Part shown: positions 54,340 through 64,000 of the stretch, piece after piece
Layout of the letters: each line of letters opens with the position of its first letter
Position numbering within the stretch: the stretch's first letter is position 1
Assembly: GCA_964023275.1 (NCBI GenBank)
Contig: OZ029914.1
Span: 18,498,049-18,562,048, forward strand
Length of the DNA: 64,000 nt
Direction of reading: 5' to 3'
From: Norana najaformis
Lineage: Eukaryota; Annelida; Clitellata; Crassiclitellata; Hormogastridae
The notes under the pieces: model-generated
Seen by the model: only the letters and a program-made list of their open reading frames with translations
Told to the model about the DNA's origin: nothing
The model's database searches: none
Made by a program: the position numbers and the translations under genes

Positions 54340-54510
54340 GCATATTGGATAGAGCGCTCGGCTTGTAGCGCGGAGAGTACGGGTTCGAGCCTCATCCGAG
54401 ACGATTACTGTGTAGGGACCTCGAGCAAGTCCTTAACTCACAATTGCTCGGCGCCATCGATTGATGCTAAGGCATTAGATAGTGGCGTCTAAGAAATACA
54501 GAAATAATAA
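54340..54510 (+). mobile_element. tRNA-derived SINE with LINE-B-like tail
   Basis: Head: GGTAGCATATTGGATAGAGC (A-box region) and GGGTTCGAGCCTC (B box at about 54382-54392). Tail: CGCCATCGATTGATGCTAAG, GGCGTCTAAGAAATACAG, close to the tail of LINE family B. It does not fold as a functional tRNA: the acceptor stem is not paired. Confidence 0.65.
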
Positions 54511-54639
54511 ATAATGCGTTTGTCAGCGACACTCGCGAAGGCGTTAGAACATGACATCATGTTCTAATGTATATAAAGAAATAGCATCTGTTTAATGGTA
54601 ATTAAAGCTTATTTTTTAATTTAGCTAAAAAGATGTGAA

Positions 54640-54875
54640 TCCTATCCTGATTCCTCTTCCTCCCATTATCTATCCTGCAGATCCAATTCCAAACGCCATT
54701 CACCGTAGCTGACTGTCGCCTGTCTGACTGTTGGACTTGACCTGGAACCTAACCCTTCTTGCCTATCGATTTTGTTTTGACTGAGTACCTGTGAATAAGC
54801 TGGTTTTCGCGACTTAGCCTTCGTTGCGCTCTGTAGAACTCTCGAGTTTACGATTGCGACTACGAATTAGTGCCA
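54640..54875 (+). mobile_element. LINE family A 3' end fragment
   Basis: Runs from CCTGATTCCTCTTCCTCCCA through ATCCAATTCCAAACGCCATT to TGTAGAACTCTCGAGTTTAC and a short TTACGATTGCGA tail. + orientation. Confidence 0.7.
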
Positions 54876-55124
54876 GTTAACTGCTCTAAACACCCAGCTG
54901 AGGCCCAATGCTGAAATACGAACACACGGTTGCTGAATAGGTTTGTGAATACAATTTGCAAGATCAAACAAAAGGCCCCTATGAATGACATCAGAAGAAA
55001 TGCTCCATGGTGTTGTCTCCACTACCTCGTGTCGGAAGTAAACATTTCAGGCCACTCCCTGCGGAATTATTTACCTTTGAGACAAACACAATTAAATATC
55101 CCTCCTGCCCTCGCTCTCGTTCTG

Positions 55125-55179
55125 TCTTTTTCTGTCCCTGTTCGTCTCTCTCTCTTTCTTTCTGTCTCTCTGTCTCTGT

Positions 55180-55259
<80 letters not shown>

Positions 55260-55345
55260 ATTTGTATATATATGTGTGTGTTATGTCTCTCTCTCTGTGT
55301 CTGTCTCTCTACGTCTCTCTCTAAATATGTCTCTCTGTCTGTTGT
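55125..55345. repeat. (CT)n-rich microsatellite
   Basis: Long CT run with CTTT and CTGT variants. The 258-codon open frame from 54930 to 55706 crosses it as poly-Ser/Leu and has no recognisable domain. Confidence 0.85.
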
Positions 55346-56349
55346 TCTCCCTGCCTCTCTCCATGTTGCTGTCTTTCTCCTTCGCTCGTTAATACACAAA
55401 TACACATACATACAAACACATCACTCGACCGATGGCCATAGCACCCAGCAAGATGTTATTGCAGACTGTAGAAAGGAAATACAGAAGCTACGCGTGGCAG
55501 AGCAATCAGATGTGTGTATTGCACGCAGACGGGCAATTGTACGAAAACACAGGCAACCAGACACAAAGACAGACTGCGTTGTGCACGGTGCAAAGAGACA
55601 GAAACACGCAGACAGAAAAACAGACGAGGAAAAGGAAGCCTGGCAGAAAACAAAAAGCACATTGCTTATCTGTATTGAAAAGTGCTTTGAGGAAATACGT
55701 CGTTAAGCCGTTGGTCGTTGTGTATGGCTTAATACCATTAGCCGCGCACAAGTCTCTTGTGCTGCTATAATAAAAACGAGATAGGGACCGTAAACAATAT
55801 CCATTGGAACCATGCAACACATCTCGGTCTATAAAGGCCTAACGGCCTACACACTAATACTATTACGTCTCACATGCACATTCTCCAAAATAAAACCGCC
55901 TCTGTTGTTTCTGGTAAAGCTATGAACACGTGTAAAAATGTAGGCCTACATATACCTTACCTATGCCTTATCTTACCTTACCTCTCTAACTCTTCTGATA
56001 CAGTAAACCTAATGCAAAAACCTGATATATGAAACCTATTGTTTTCAAGTAATTTTGTAACGTGATGATTGCGTGATAACGTAAGCTCAGGTAAGGTAAG
56101 GGTGAGGTATACATTCAGGTAAAGTAAGGCATAAGCAAGGTATACGGTACGGTCAGGTAAGGTAGGCCTACATAAGGTATTAGTACACGCCTTTATCAAT
56201 ATTAGTCTCTTATTATATAACTACGACGATTATAATGATGATGATGATGACGACGACGATGATGACTCTAAGTGTTATTATAACAACTAATGTAATTACG
56301 CGGACATGGTGACGATAAACAAAAAGAAAACTTTTAGTCCGACTTCGTC

Positions 56350-56575
56350 TTGTCAAAGACTATATCCATATTATTAGGCCATATGATTTGTTCTTGTCAA
56401 AGACTATATCCATACCATTAGGCTATATTATTTTTTCCTGTCGAATACTATCCATATTATTAGGCCATATTATTTTTTCCTGTCGAAGACATATCCATAA
56501 TATTAGGCCATATTATTTGTTCTTGTAAAAGACTAGGCCTATATCTATATTATTAGGCCATATTATTTTTTCCCC
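56350..56575. repeat. About 45-bp degenerate minisatellite
   Basis: Five units containing TATCCATATTATTAGGCCAT followed by ATTATTTTTTCCTGTCGAAG, differing by small length changes. Confidence 0.85.
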
Positions 56576-56872
56576 CGGGTTAGATATGATTCCTCGGGAT
56601 TTAAAAACTTACTTGGAGATGGAGAGCAGCATCTAGAACGGCTGCTACTCGTCAAGTTCTGACACGAAGAATGTGATGCAGAAAGCAGCTGCATAAAGCG
56701 TTGAATTATTATTAATATTATGTTATTATTATTTTTTATTTTTATTTTTATTTTAGTCCTAGGCAAGTGTAATCCCTCAGGAACAAAAAATTACACTAGG
56801 AGCTGTTGAAGGGTAACTGACAAATCAGGCCTCGTCCTCAGCTACATCAGAAAATGTGCCTCGAAAAGCGAT

Positions 56873-56874
56873 TG

Positions 56875-56919
<45 letters not shown>

Positions 56920-56985
56920 CATCATCATCATCATCATCATCATTATTATTATCATTTTCATTATCATTGTCATTATCGTCCGCTC
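56873..56985. repeat. TTA/TCA trinucleotide tract
   Basis: (TTA)n followed by (TCA)n and mixed TTA/TCA units. Confidence 0.85.
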
Positions 56986-57539
56986 TTTTCAGACACCTTT
57001 AAATTGCTTTTGTCAGTGTTCAACGGCGTCTTACTGTTGCTCGATACTATCTTACTTTTTCAAAACTCAATTATTCGTTACTACACGTGATTGATCAAAA
57101 GGCGCCTCCTAAAAGGCTTTTAACAAATTAAGCATTAGGCCCAGCTTTGGCAAATAGTCCCGGCGCCAGCTACGGGGCTAAAGAACCCCAAATTTGCACT
57201 CAGTCCCTTATCAGTCAACGCCTGCTTTAGAGTGGCAATTAAAAATAAAAGCTGAAAATCTAACCGTCTCTCCCCTCCAATTTGTTCCATTTATGGGAAA
57301 ACATAATGGACCAACATTTCATTTGTCCATATTTAGGTGAGGCTATCTAGGTTCCAATTCTTCGGGTGTATCATAATGGGCCTCAATAATCTAAGTGTGG
57401 TACCAAAGACTTAGGTACATTTTGCTGACTGATTACTGCAGTTAGCATTATGCCAGAGTATAATATAATTCCCTAACGCTCATAATTGTCCCAAAAGGCA
57501 AGGCTGTCGTGGGTGATTGATTCTGTTGACTCCACACAT

Positions 57540-58890
57540 TTCGCAAACAGCGAGACAAGGAGCGCTTAGAGGCAGACATGAGACAATACAGATGATCGGC
57601 GGAAGAATTGGAATCCTCTGCAAGCCAGGTTGTGCTTGAACATCCTAAATCTGACTGATCATCTGCGAGCAGTGCACAAGAGAGGAAGGAGAAAAAGAAA
57701 CCAGTGGCCCAGTCAACTCATGACAGCCAAAAAGCAAGATTAACATCATGTCTTCTGGACTTACTTCAGCTCTGGACAGAACCGGGAACTCGTCCAGAAA
57801 TACCATCTTTATTCTGAGCAAGGTGACGTCCAGTTTTTGACATGATGTCAGTTCCTTGAACATCAACAGGAACTCAATTCTTTGATCTAGGGCTCAATAT
57901 TGATAAAAAAACTTGTCCATTAAGGTAAGGTCATTGTCATCTGCTCGATTCCCACTTTTCGTTTATTGGAATGGCAAACTCGTGGGGGACTTGACTCCCC
58001 AAGAGCATGTTCATCGGCTTCCAATTCCCACCTCTGGTGTTGGAGTGGAGCAGTTGCTTGGAGTGCCCAATGTGGCTTCATGGAACAGAGGAAGTCAGGT
58101 AGTTGCAGTCACCTGTTGCCTGCAGGTGTCTGGTAGATCATGTTTGGCATTCTGTCTCGACACAATAGTATCTAATTCCGGTCATCACTCGTGCGTGTGT
58201 TCCATTATTGAACAAGAGTTACAATAGGACATGCTCTTCATGGCATTTCGCCACCATATTATAGAGTTCAATGTTTGGGCTGCCTCCGAGAAGACTGTCG
58301 GGATATCTGGGGGACATGAAGTTCTCATTTTTAAAGCATGCAATGAACAGTGGCAGTTTGTGAAAACTTCCAGCCAGCATCTACAGATCCTTTGGTGGAG
58401 GCAAAGACGTCCAGCTGACATCATAGACTTTGTTCAAACACAGCAGGGAACCGCATATCCCCGTTATGACTACAGCGAATTTCTGAAGTTATCGCTTATT
58501 TTCCTTGGAGGTGCTCTTGTTCGAGGAATTCAATTCCAACTGCCAGATGTCATGCATCGTGCAAGATGGATGCCAAAGGTCATCCATGAAATTAAAATGT
58601 GGCTCTTCCTTGGTCAATGCCTACAAAAATGATGGCTACAAAAAGGGAGTTTGTCACTTAGCCGTCTTTGCCATTCTGAAGGACTGGAGGGCTTGGATAA
58701 CCGCACCAATAGCAACCAAAGCACCATTAAATGACTTCAAGCTCATGGGACAACTGCTCATAAATTATAGGCGCAAGCTGCTGTTCTCCGGCCACGAGCA
58801 TGAGGCTTGTGCTTCACCTTTGCTACCTGTCTTAAGTGCTCAGAGTTGGCCTTCTTTTTACAGAAGAGTTCCTCCAGAAATTAAGTAAAC
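57540..58890 (+). pseudogene. Decayed copy of a second uncharacterised transposase-like protein family
   Basis: Successive frames carry FPLFVYWNGKLVGDLTPQEH (about 57950), HRLPIPTSGVGVEQLLGVPN, SNSGHHS near 58170, FRHHIIEF (58240), FVQTQQGTAYPRYDYSEFLK, HRARWMPKVIHEIKMWLFLG (58555-58615) and WITAPIATKAPLNDFKLMGQ (58690-58750). The motif order, with a Ser-Asn-[ST]-Gly block, an RHHI block and an HRARWM block, matches from memory a family of uncharacterised proteins repeated in many invertebrate genomes. The frame shifts several times, so it is not a working gene. The ends were not found. It sits between the two candidate first exons of PKA-C. Confidence 0.5.
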
Positions 58891-58920
58891 CTTCAATCTG
58901 CAGTGGTTCTAAGACAGGTG

Positions 58921-59235
<315 letters not shown>

Positions 59236-59689
59236 CTTGTGAACCACTTTAAACCCACGTTATATTATGTTATTTGCCAGCCAGGCCACTTAGTAGGTTG
59301 ACCCTAGGTAGGCACGTCTTGACCCTAGGTAGGCACGTCCTCTTCGGCGCCATTGGAACCCTAGGACTTTGACATCACACCCCAATGCGCAAAATTCTGG
59401 TGCCGTCACTGGTGCCAGGACTTAACTGTTGAGTTTTTCATAGACATTTCTATGATTTGTGCAAATTTCAGTTGGAAATTAAACCACTCACGTATGCGAT
59501 TGGGTTACTTACACCTGTATGGTTACCCTTTTTAGACCCGCTTAATTATGCCACCCACTCGTATCCTGATCAGGCCAAGGTAATTTGTGAATTATATACC
59601 TTCCTTTGCCCGCGTTAAATGATCCTTCTTGCATGGGTCGTAGCTTATCGTTTAACAGGCCTGCGTACGTTCAATGTTTTCAATACTGT

Positions 59690-59865
59690 GGCTGATTGGT
59701 TGAGTGTTCGCCTGATAACCAGCAGTGAGCGAGTTCAAGCCTTACCTAAGAAGATCAAAGGCGTGTGTGCATGACCTGTAACAAGTCCTTCATGCACAGT
59801 AACTGAACAACGAGACTTCGTATTTATATCGTGGCGCTAAATAAATACAGAACTAACGGTACTCA
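59690..59865 (+). mobile_element. tRNA-derived SINE, related to 54340 copy
   Basis: GGCTGATTGGTTGAGTGTTC and CGAGTTCAAGCC resemble A and B boxes. The tail ATATCGTGGCGCTAAATAAA with TACAGAACTAACGG resembles that at 54340. It ends at the donor of the candidate alternative PKA first exon. Confidence 0.55.
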
Positions 59866-59866
59866 C

Positions 59867-60038
59867 AGAATTCGGCAGTTTTCGATAAAACTGCACAGGT
59901 TGTTGGTCCGAAGTTAGCGGCGACACCAACGCCTTTGTCGGCTCCATTGTTATGACTCGTCTTGTCTTTGCCGCCGGAGCCCGAATGGTGATGATGTTTG
60001 TCTTTGCTGCCGAAGATCTTGCCGAGTAAGTCACTCAT
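59867..60038 (-). CDS. PRKACA: Candidate alternative first exon of PKA-C
   Basis: An open frame from ATG at 60038 reads MSDLLGKIFGSKDKHHHHSG, then a Gly/Lys/His-rich stretch, then CAVLSKTAEF, and stops at donor gtgagt. It leaves one base (T), the same phase as canonical exon 1. Spliced to exon 2 it gives KTAEFLKAFLAQAKEDF with no frame break, for a kinase of about 393 residues without Gly2. An in-frame upstream ATG at 60095 would add 19 residues. Alternative 5' exons are well known for PKA-C genes in vertebrates, flies and nematodes. The assignment rests on ORF, donor, phase, strand and CpG-rich context, not on homology of these residues. Confidence 0.55.
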
Positions 60039-60360
60039 GTCGAGTTGCAAATAATCGAGTTGTCTGTCTTCAGACCGAGCTGTGTATGCAGGCAAAGGGT
60101 TCGCTTGTCGCTTGGCTGATATCCGCCGCAGACTAAAACACAGACTCCGATGTTATTCCTTTATATCGAGATTAAAACGGTTGCCCGGAGTAGTCTTCGA
60201 CGAGTGCGAAAAGTTTGCGCAATGCCTTGTCATGCAGAGTCCCTGCAGTGTATACCTCCACGGCCATACATACACACACACGCAGACGAAGCGTTGTTAT
60301 TCGGCTGGCAGGACGAAACAACAAGTTCGGCACGTTTGTTCTACGAAACTCTGAAACATC
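60039..60360 (-). promoter_or_regulatory. Presumed upstream (alternative) PKA-C promoter
   Basis: CpG-rich stretch upstream of the candidate alternative first exon, similar in character to the region before exon 1. No TATA box or clear initiator was identified. The inference depends on the exon call at 59867-60038. Confidence 0.25.
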
Positions 60361-60423
60361 AGAAGCCATGAGACACTAATAAAGGACAACAGCTTCTTCT
60401 GTAACAGCTGCAATAGCGGCAAA

Positions 60424-60710
60424 ATGTAAATGTATACGGGTTTCTCTAGAGACTATATGACCTCGACCCTGCTCATTTTTTTAATGAGTTTATCGGATGA
60501 GATCCTTCACCACCGCTGCCCGTTTTAATGGGCGCCACATCATTTAAGGTCCCCGTGGTAGCCCGGGATTTAAATCTCTGAAATATAGCAACGATAGGGT
60601 GGCTATATTTCAGAGATTTAAATCCCGGACTAGCACGGTTTGTACCGGCATCCTCACGCAGAGAGGCGCCCTGACGTACTTTATAACCAATGTAGCTAAC
60701 TAGGCCAGCG
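60424..60710 (-). mobile_element. SINE family C with an internal inverted duplication
   Basis: Tail at 60424-60560, then a perfect 27-bp inverted repeat (60563-60589 and 60602-60628), then the A-box side ending CCAATGTAGCTAACTAGGCC. The head is otherwise colinear with the copy at 52080. Confidence 0.7.
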
Positions 60711-60916
60711 TATTGAAGACCACGATTTCTTGGCCTCTGCATGCATGCATAGTATAGAACGTTCATTTGTGCATACAGCATATAATGTATGGCACATATA
60801 GCTATTTGATATGTAGGTACTACAGGGTTGTCGGATCAAAGGCCTCGATGTTGCCATTGCGAAGCAGTCGTGTGTTTCGGTTACAGCGGATGTGCTGTAT
60901 CCATATGGTCCAACAG

Positions 60917-61140
60917 AGTAATCGTAATCGTAATTCCGAGATTTCTACAGCGCCCAACGAAAGCCACGTCGTGGGGACCAGCTTATTCACAGGCGCTCAG
61001 TCAAAACAAAATCGATAGGCAAAAGAATTCGGTTCCAGGTTAAGAACCAAAAATCAGACGGGGAGACAGCGCGGCAGCTATGGAGGGGATGGTGTTTGGG
61101 GTTGGAGAGGAGAGAGAGATAAGAGGAAGAAGGGGTGTCA
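60917..61140 (-). mobile_element. LINE family A 3' tail fragment
   Basis: Begins AGTAATCGTAATCGTAATTC and contains GAGATTTCTACAGCGCCCAA and GCGCTCAGTCAAAACAAAAT, ending near AAGAGGAAGAAGG. 5'-truncated. Confidence 0.7.
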
Positions 61141-61256
61141 GAGGTATTTCATGAGGTCTACATTCATGCAACATGTACACTCATGGTGCTGCTGCTGATG
61201 ATGATGATAATGACGACGACAATGACGATGATGATGATGCAAGTTATGTCTGCTCA

Positions 61257-61304
61257 CCTCAGACACTGGTGTCACTTCAGATAATTCAGTGACACACAGA
61301 TTGA
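61257..61304 (-). CDS. Possible orphan 48-bp exon
   Basis: Acceptor tttgccatgcag, then INLCVTELSEVTPVSE, then donor GAG followed by gtgagc; phase 0 on both sides. The splice sites are good, but no neighbouring exon and no family are recognised. The phase does not suit an upstream PKA-C exon, because exon 2 needs one carried base. Chance is quite possible. Confidence 0.15.
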
Positions 61305-63129
61305 TCTGCATGGCAAAAAGACACACATTTGTAATAAAAGAAAATGGGTGACAGGCTTTTATCACATGCAAACATTTATGTAGTTTAAAAGCCACAATGC
61401 ATTAGTTTTAGGAGTCCCACAGTATACCCAGTAGTTGTCGATTTAGTTGGAAACACAGACACGAACATTCACGACCCCAGGCAAAGCGACTAAGGTTGGG
61501 TCATACTTTAACTCGCGATTTCTCAGAAGTAACCACAAAGGGACCTACATCTTTACAAAATTGTAACTTTTTTACTATTTGTGATAGAAACACGCGCTTC
61601 TTACCTAACTATTCAGCAATCCCAGCCCAATCCAGAACAGTATCAAACTCAGTTTTTATGTGTTTGCGACTTTGTGAGGGTTTTCTCGTGCTCGCTGACA
61701 TATACACATTATATCTACAGTATGGGCCGATGAGCACAGGCCATGTCCCGCTTGTATAGCCTGCAATGTTGTTGCAAAATGCAAGTATTTCGATATCATT
61801 TGCTGCGTTGGGTAGCCGTGTACACGATGCAGCAAATGCAAACTGTGGTGGATACGGCATTGTGCAGGCAATGGAGCATGATGCGAAGCCTCAGTGGGGT
61901 CAGAGGTTAAAGTGCGGGTCAAGGGGTCATATGGATAAAGCCTTCTGAAGCTGAAAGCATTTGTGTATCTCATGAACAAATGTTAAAGTTTCTGTAAACT
62001 TCAGTGTAGAATTATAGGCTAAGAACCAAGCTTAAAACGACTTAAGTTTGGCTTTGTAGGCCAAGGTCAAGGCCAAGACTAGTCTCATACGATGGGGATC
62101 ATGACCGGAGTGACCCCTGCGGAATTCAGTGTTCCTTCTGAGCTGCCCGCGTACGCGCTCACGACTTTTGAGAATAGCGCGCACAAGAATTTTCTCCTAG
62201 CGCACAAATTTCGTGGGCGTTCATGTTATACCAGAGTTAAATTTAGATAATTGTTACAGCGGCTTGTGCAATGCGCATTTAGCATACCAAGTTCAGAAGG
62301 TCAAAACAAGGCTCCAGTGGCCAATGGATATGTCCTTCCTGGCAGTCTGTGCAGTCATCTGGCCCATAAATAGAGTGGGGTTAACAGCGGCCACCAGTTG
62401 CAACCCGCGGTAGACTGCGCATCCCAGTGAGACCATTGAATGCAGTTGTGTGGACTCTGAACTTTAGACTCTACGTGATCGATGTTCCGGGATAAAGGTA
62501 TCTAAGCCACTCTGCACTAATTCATCGCAAATGTGTATCATGTTATTCGGTCAGCCTGTAAGAAGTCATTCACTTTGTAAGCAGTCCCTGTCGGTCTGTA
62601 GGTCCATACCACACTGATAGCGTATACAGCGTAGGCTAATTGACTGGGTTTTCTCATAAGACGGAGCCATCCAAATTCTGTGGATCGTGTTTGGAATGAT
62701 GGGTGGCAGAGGGATCAGAGGTGGACCGTGTAGAGAATGACTGGATGACGTCAGAGACTGGTGCGGGACGGATGTGCACAGACTGAGTCCGTTGGCACTG
62801 AACAGAGGGACAGCGGAGATCTATAGTGAAGCACGCGATCGACACCAACGGGTGCTGAGCCCTTGGACTCAAAGAAGAAGAAGATTTGACTGGATAGCTC
62901 TACGAGAGCTTTATATTTTTATATTTGCTTGTTTGCCATTCAATGACAGTCAAAACGAAAATTATCCGTGCGTGCGTGCGTGTGTGAGTGCGCGTGTGTA
63001 TCGAGATATACTGTTGTCACTGCGTGAGATCAAACCGTTATGTTAAAGTTTTTACATATCGTGACAATTCCGACGATGCTGGTTGCAATACATGCGCAAA
63101 AGCAAGCGCTCATGGTGAATTTACCACTG
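61305..63129. other. No gene recognised
   Basis: Unique-looking sequence with short ORFs only. A short (GTGC)n tract is at about 62968-62985. Nothing could be assigned. Confidence 0.4.
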
Positions 63130-63480
63130 GTAAAGGATGGCAGAAATGGAAGTTGGATTATTTAAAGCGACTCCTTCCATACATGATGCTGGCTATTCTG
63201 TGGACAAGGACAGCTGTCGCCAGACGTTCTTTTCTGTCACTGGCCCTAGACTCTGGAACTCTGTTCCGGCAAATGTTCGCTCGGCAAAGTCTGTTTTAGC
63301 CTTCAGACCTCGACTAGAAACTCATCTCTTCCTTGACTCATTTCCTCCGCAGAACGTCTCTCTGTCTTCTGGATTCCCCCGAGGCTTATCAACCGGACTT
63401 ACCATGGAATTTGGCTTGCCCAACGATTCTGTTTAGCAGCGATCATCGACTGGTGCTACAGAAGTTCTTAGATTAGATCA
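63130..63480 (+). mobile_element. LINE family B, ORF2 C-terminus and tail
   Basis: Frame ending at 63436 contains TFFSVTGPRLWNSVPANVRS and FRPRLETHLF, the typical C-terminal motif of CR1/L2/RTE-like LINE ORF2. The tail continues CGATCATCGACTGGTGCTAC and ends in TTAGATTAGATC units. 5'-truncated. Confidence 0.7.
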
Positions 63481-64000
63481 GAGATCGATTCGATCACAAA
63501 AGTCGGAATTTAGATAAAAGCGACATTTTCAAGATGCTCAAGAACTAAGCCCTGCAAATTTTCATAGCCCAGCAGCCTGGATCATGTTGTAAGGTCGTTG
63601 GCAATCGCATTAAAGATGTTCGTAAAAGATGAGGAAATGGTAACCCAAATCGAGCTGCTACAATTATCTGAAGAGGCAGTGGTGTAGGAGACGTGGCCGG
63701 AGTGGCCCTTCTAGACCCATCTTGTCCAAATCTGGACAAAAACGGATAAAGGAAGAGGGTGATGCCCAGTGCGGACGACACCATCAAGATTTAGTATATG
63801 TGAGTACGGTTTGTGCGTCGAACACCAACTTCGGTCAGAAAGCAAATACTTTGCACTATGTTGCATCTAATAACTAGAGTCCCTTTGCTAGACGCCACAG
63901 TATCAAATGCCCCACCCCGTAACAGAGTTAGCCATGCACGATCAGCTGCTTAGCCTGTGCTAGGCTCCAGTACTCCGTTGGAGTGCGGACGTGTGCGAAA

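Noticed and set aside
54340-54420. Possible functional tRNA gene
   Set aside because: A and B boxes are present, but the acceptor stem does not pair and a SINE-type tail follows.
54930-55706. 258-codon ORF on the + strand
   Set aside because: Its centre is a (CT)n microsatellite translated as Ser/Leu. The flanks show no domain, and overlapping frames on both strands are equally open.

Overview
The window comes from a bilaterian animal, probably a marine invertebrate. Genes are split into short exons by long introns with GT-AG borders, the background is AT-leaning, microsatellites are very dense, and non-LTR retrotransposon tails, tRNA-derived SINEs and DNA transposons are frequent. I cannot name the species. 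The C-terminus of the kinase (ending [10 protein letters not shown]) fits many protostomes and deuterostomes. No retroviral or other virus-derived sequence was recognised.

Two host genes can be read. (1) On the + strand, the 3' half of a stomatin-family (SPFH/band 7) gene: four coding exons at 2994-3197, 4652-4707, 5417-5495 and 9769-10047. Upstream exons lie outside the window. (2) On the - strand, a complete cAMP-dependent protein kinase catalytic subunit (PKA-C) gene: ten coding exons from 51074 down to 18752, joined in frame into 354 residues. A second, phase-compatible first exon lies at 59867-60038 and would give a longer isoform without the myristoylated glycine.

The most interesting item is a pair of nearly identical transposons in inverted orientation, at 5700-8058 (in the last stomatin intron) and 10134-12400 (86 bp after the stomatin stop codon). 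Each carries one intact ORF of about 565 codons for a cysteine-rich, RNase H-like, transposase-like protein, with a TATA box and several CRE-like sites upstream. The full-length copy has related ends beginning CACTGGWCAACA. I know this protein only as an uncharacterised family repeated in many invertebrate genomes and cannot place it in a named superfamily. The last stomatin exon sits in the loop between the two copies.

Region by region: 1-2990 holds a 215-bp tandem duplication and microsatellites. 2994-10047 is stomatin plus transposon copy A. 10134-12850 is copy B followed by a LINE 3' end. 12850-18750 is intergenic with SINEs. 18752-51074 is the PKA gene; its introns carry several minisatellites, three Tc1/mariner-derived short elements (34363, 35701, 44064), SINEs, LINE tails and an 80-nt hairpin. 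51075-51560 is the CpG-rich presumed PKA promoter. 51560-59866 holds repeats and a decayed copy of a second transposase-like family (about 57540-58890). 59867-60400 is the alternative PKA first exon and its presumed promoter. 60400-64000 holds SINE and LINE fragments.

The two host genes are unrelated in function: membrane scaffold against cAMP signalling. Nothing suggests they act together. All protein and family assignments are by eye, without database searches.
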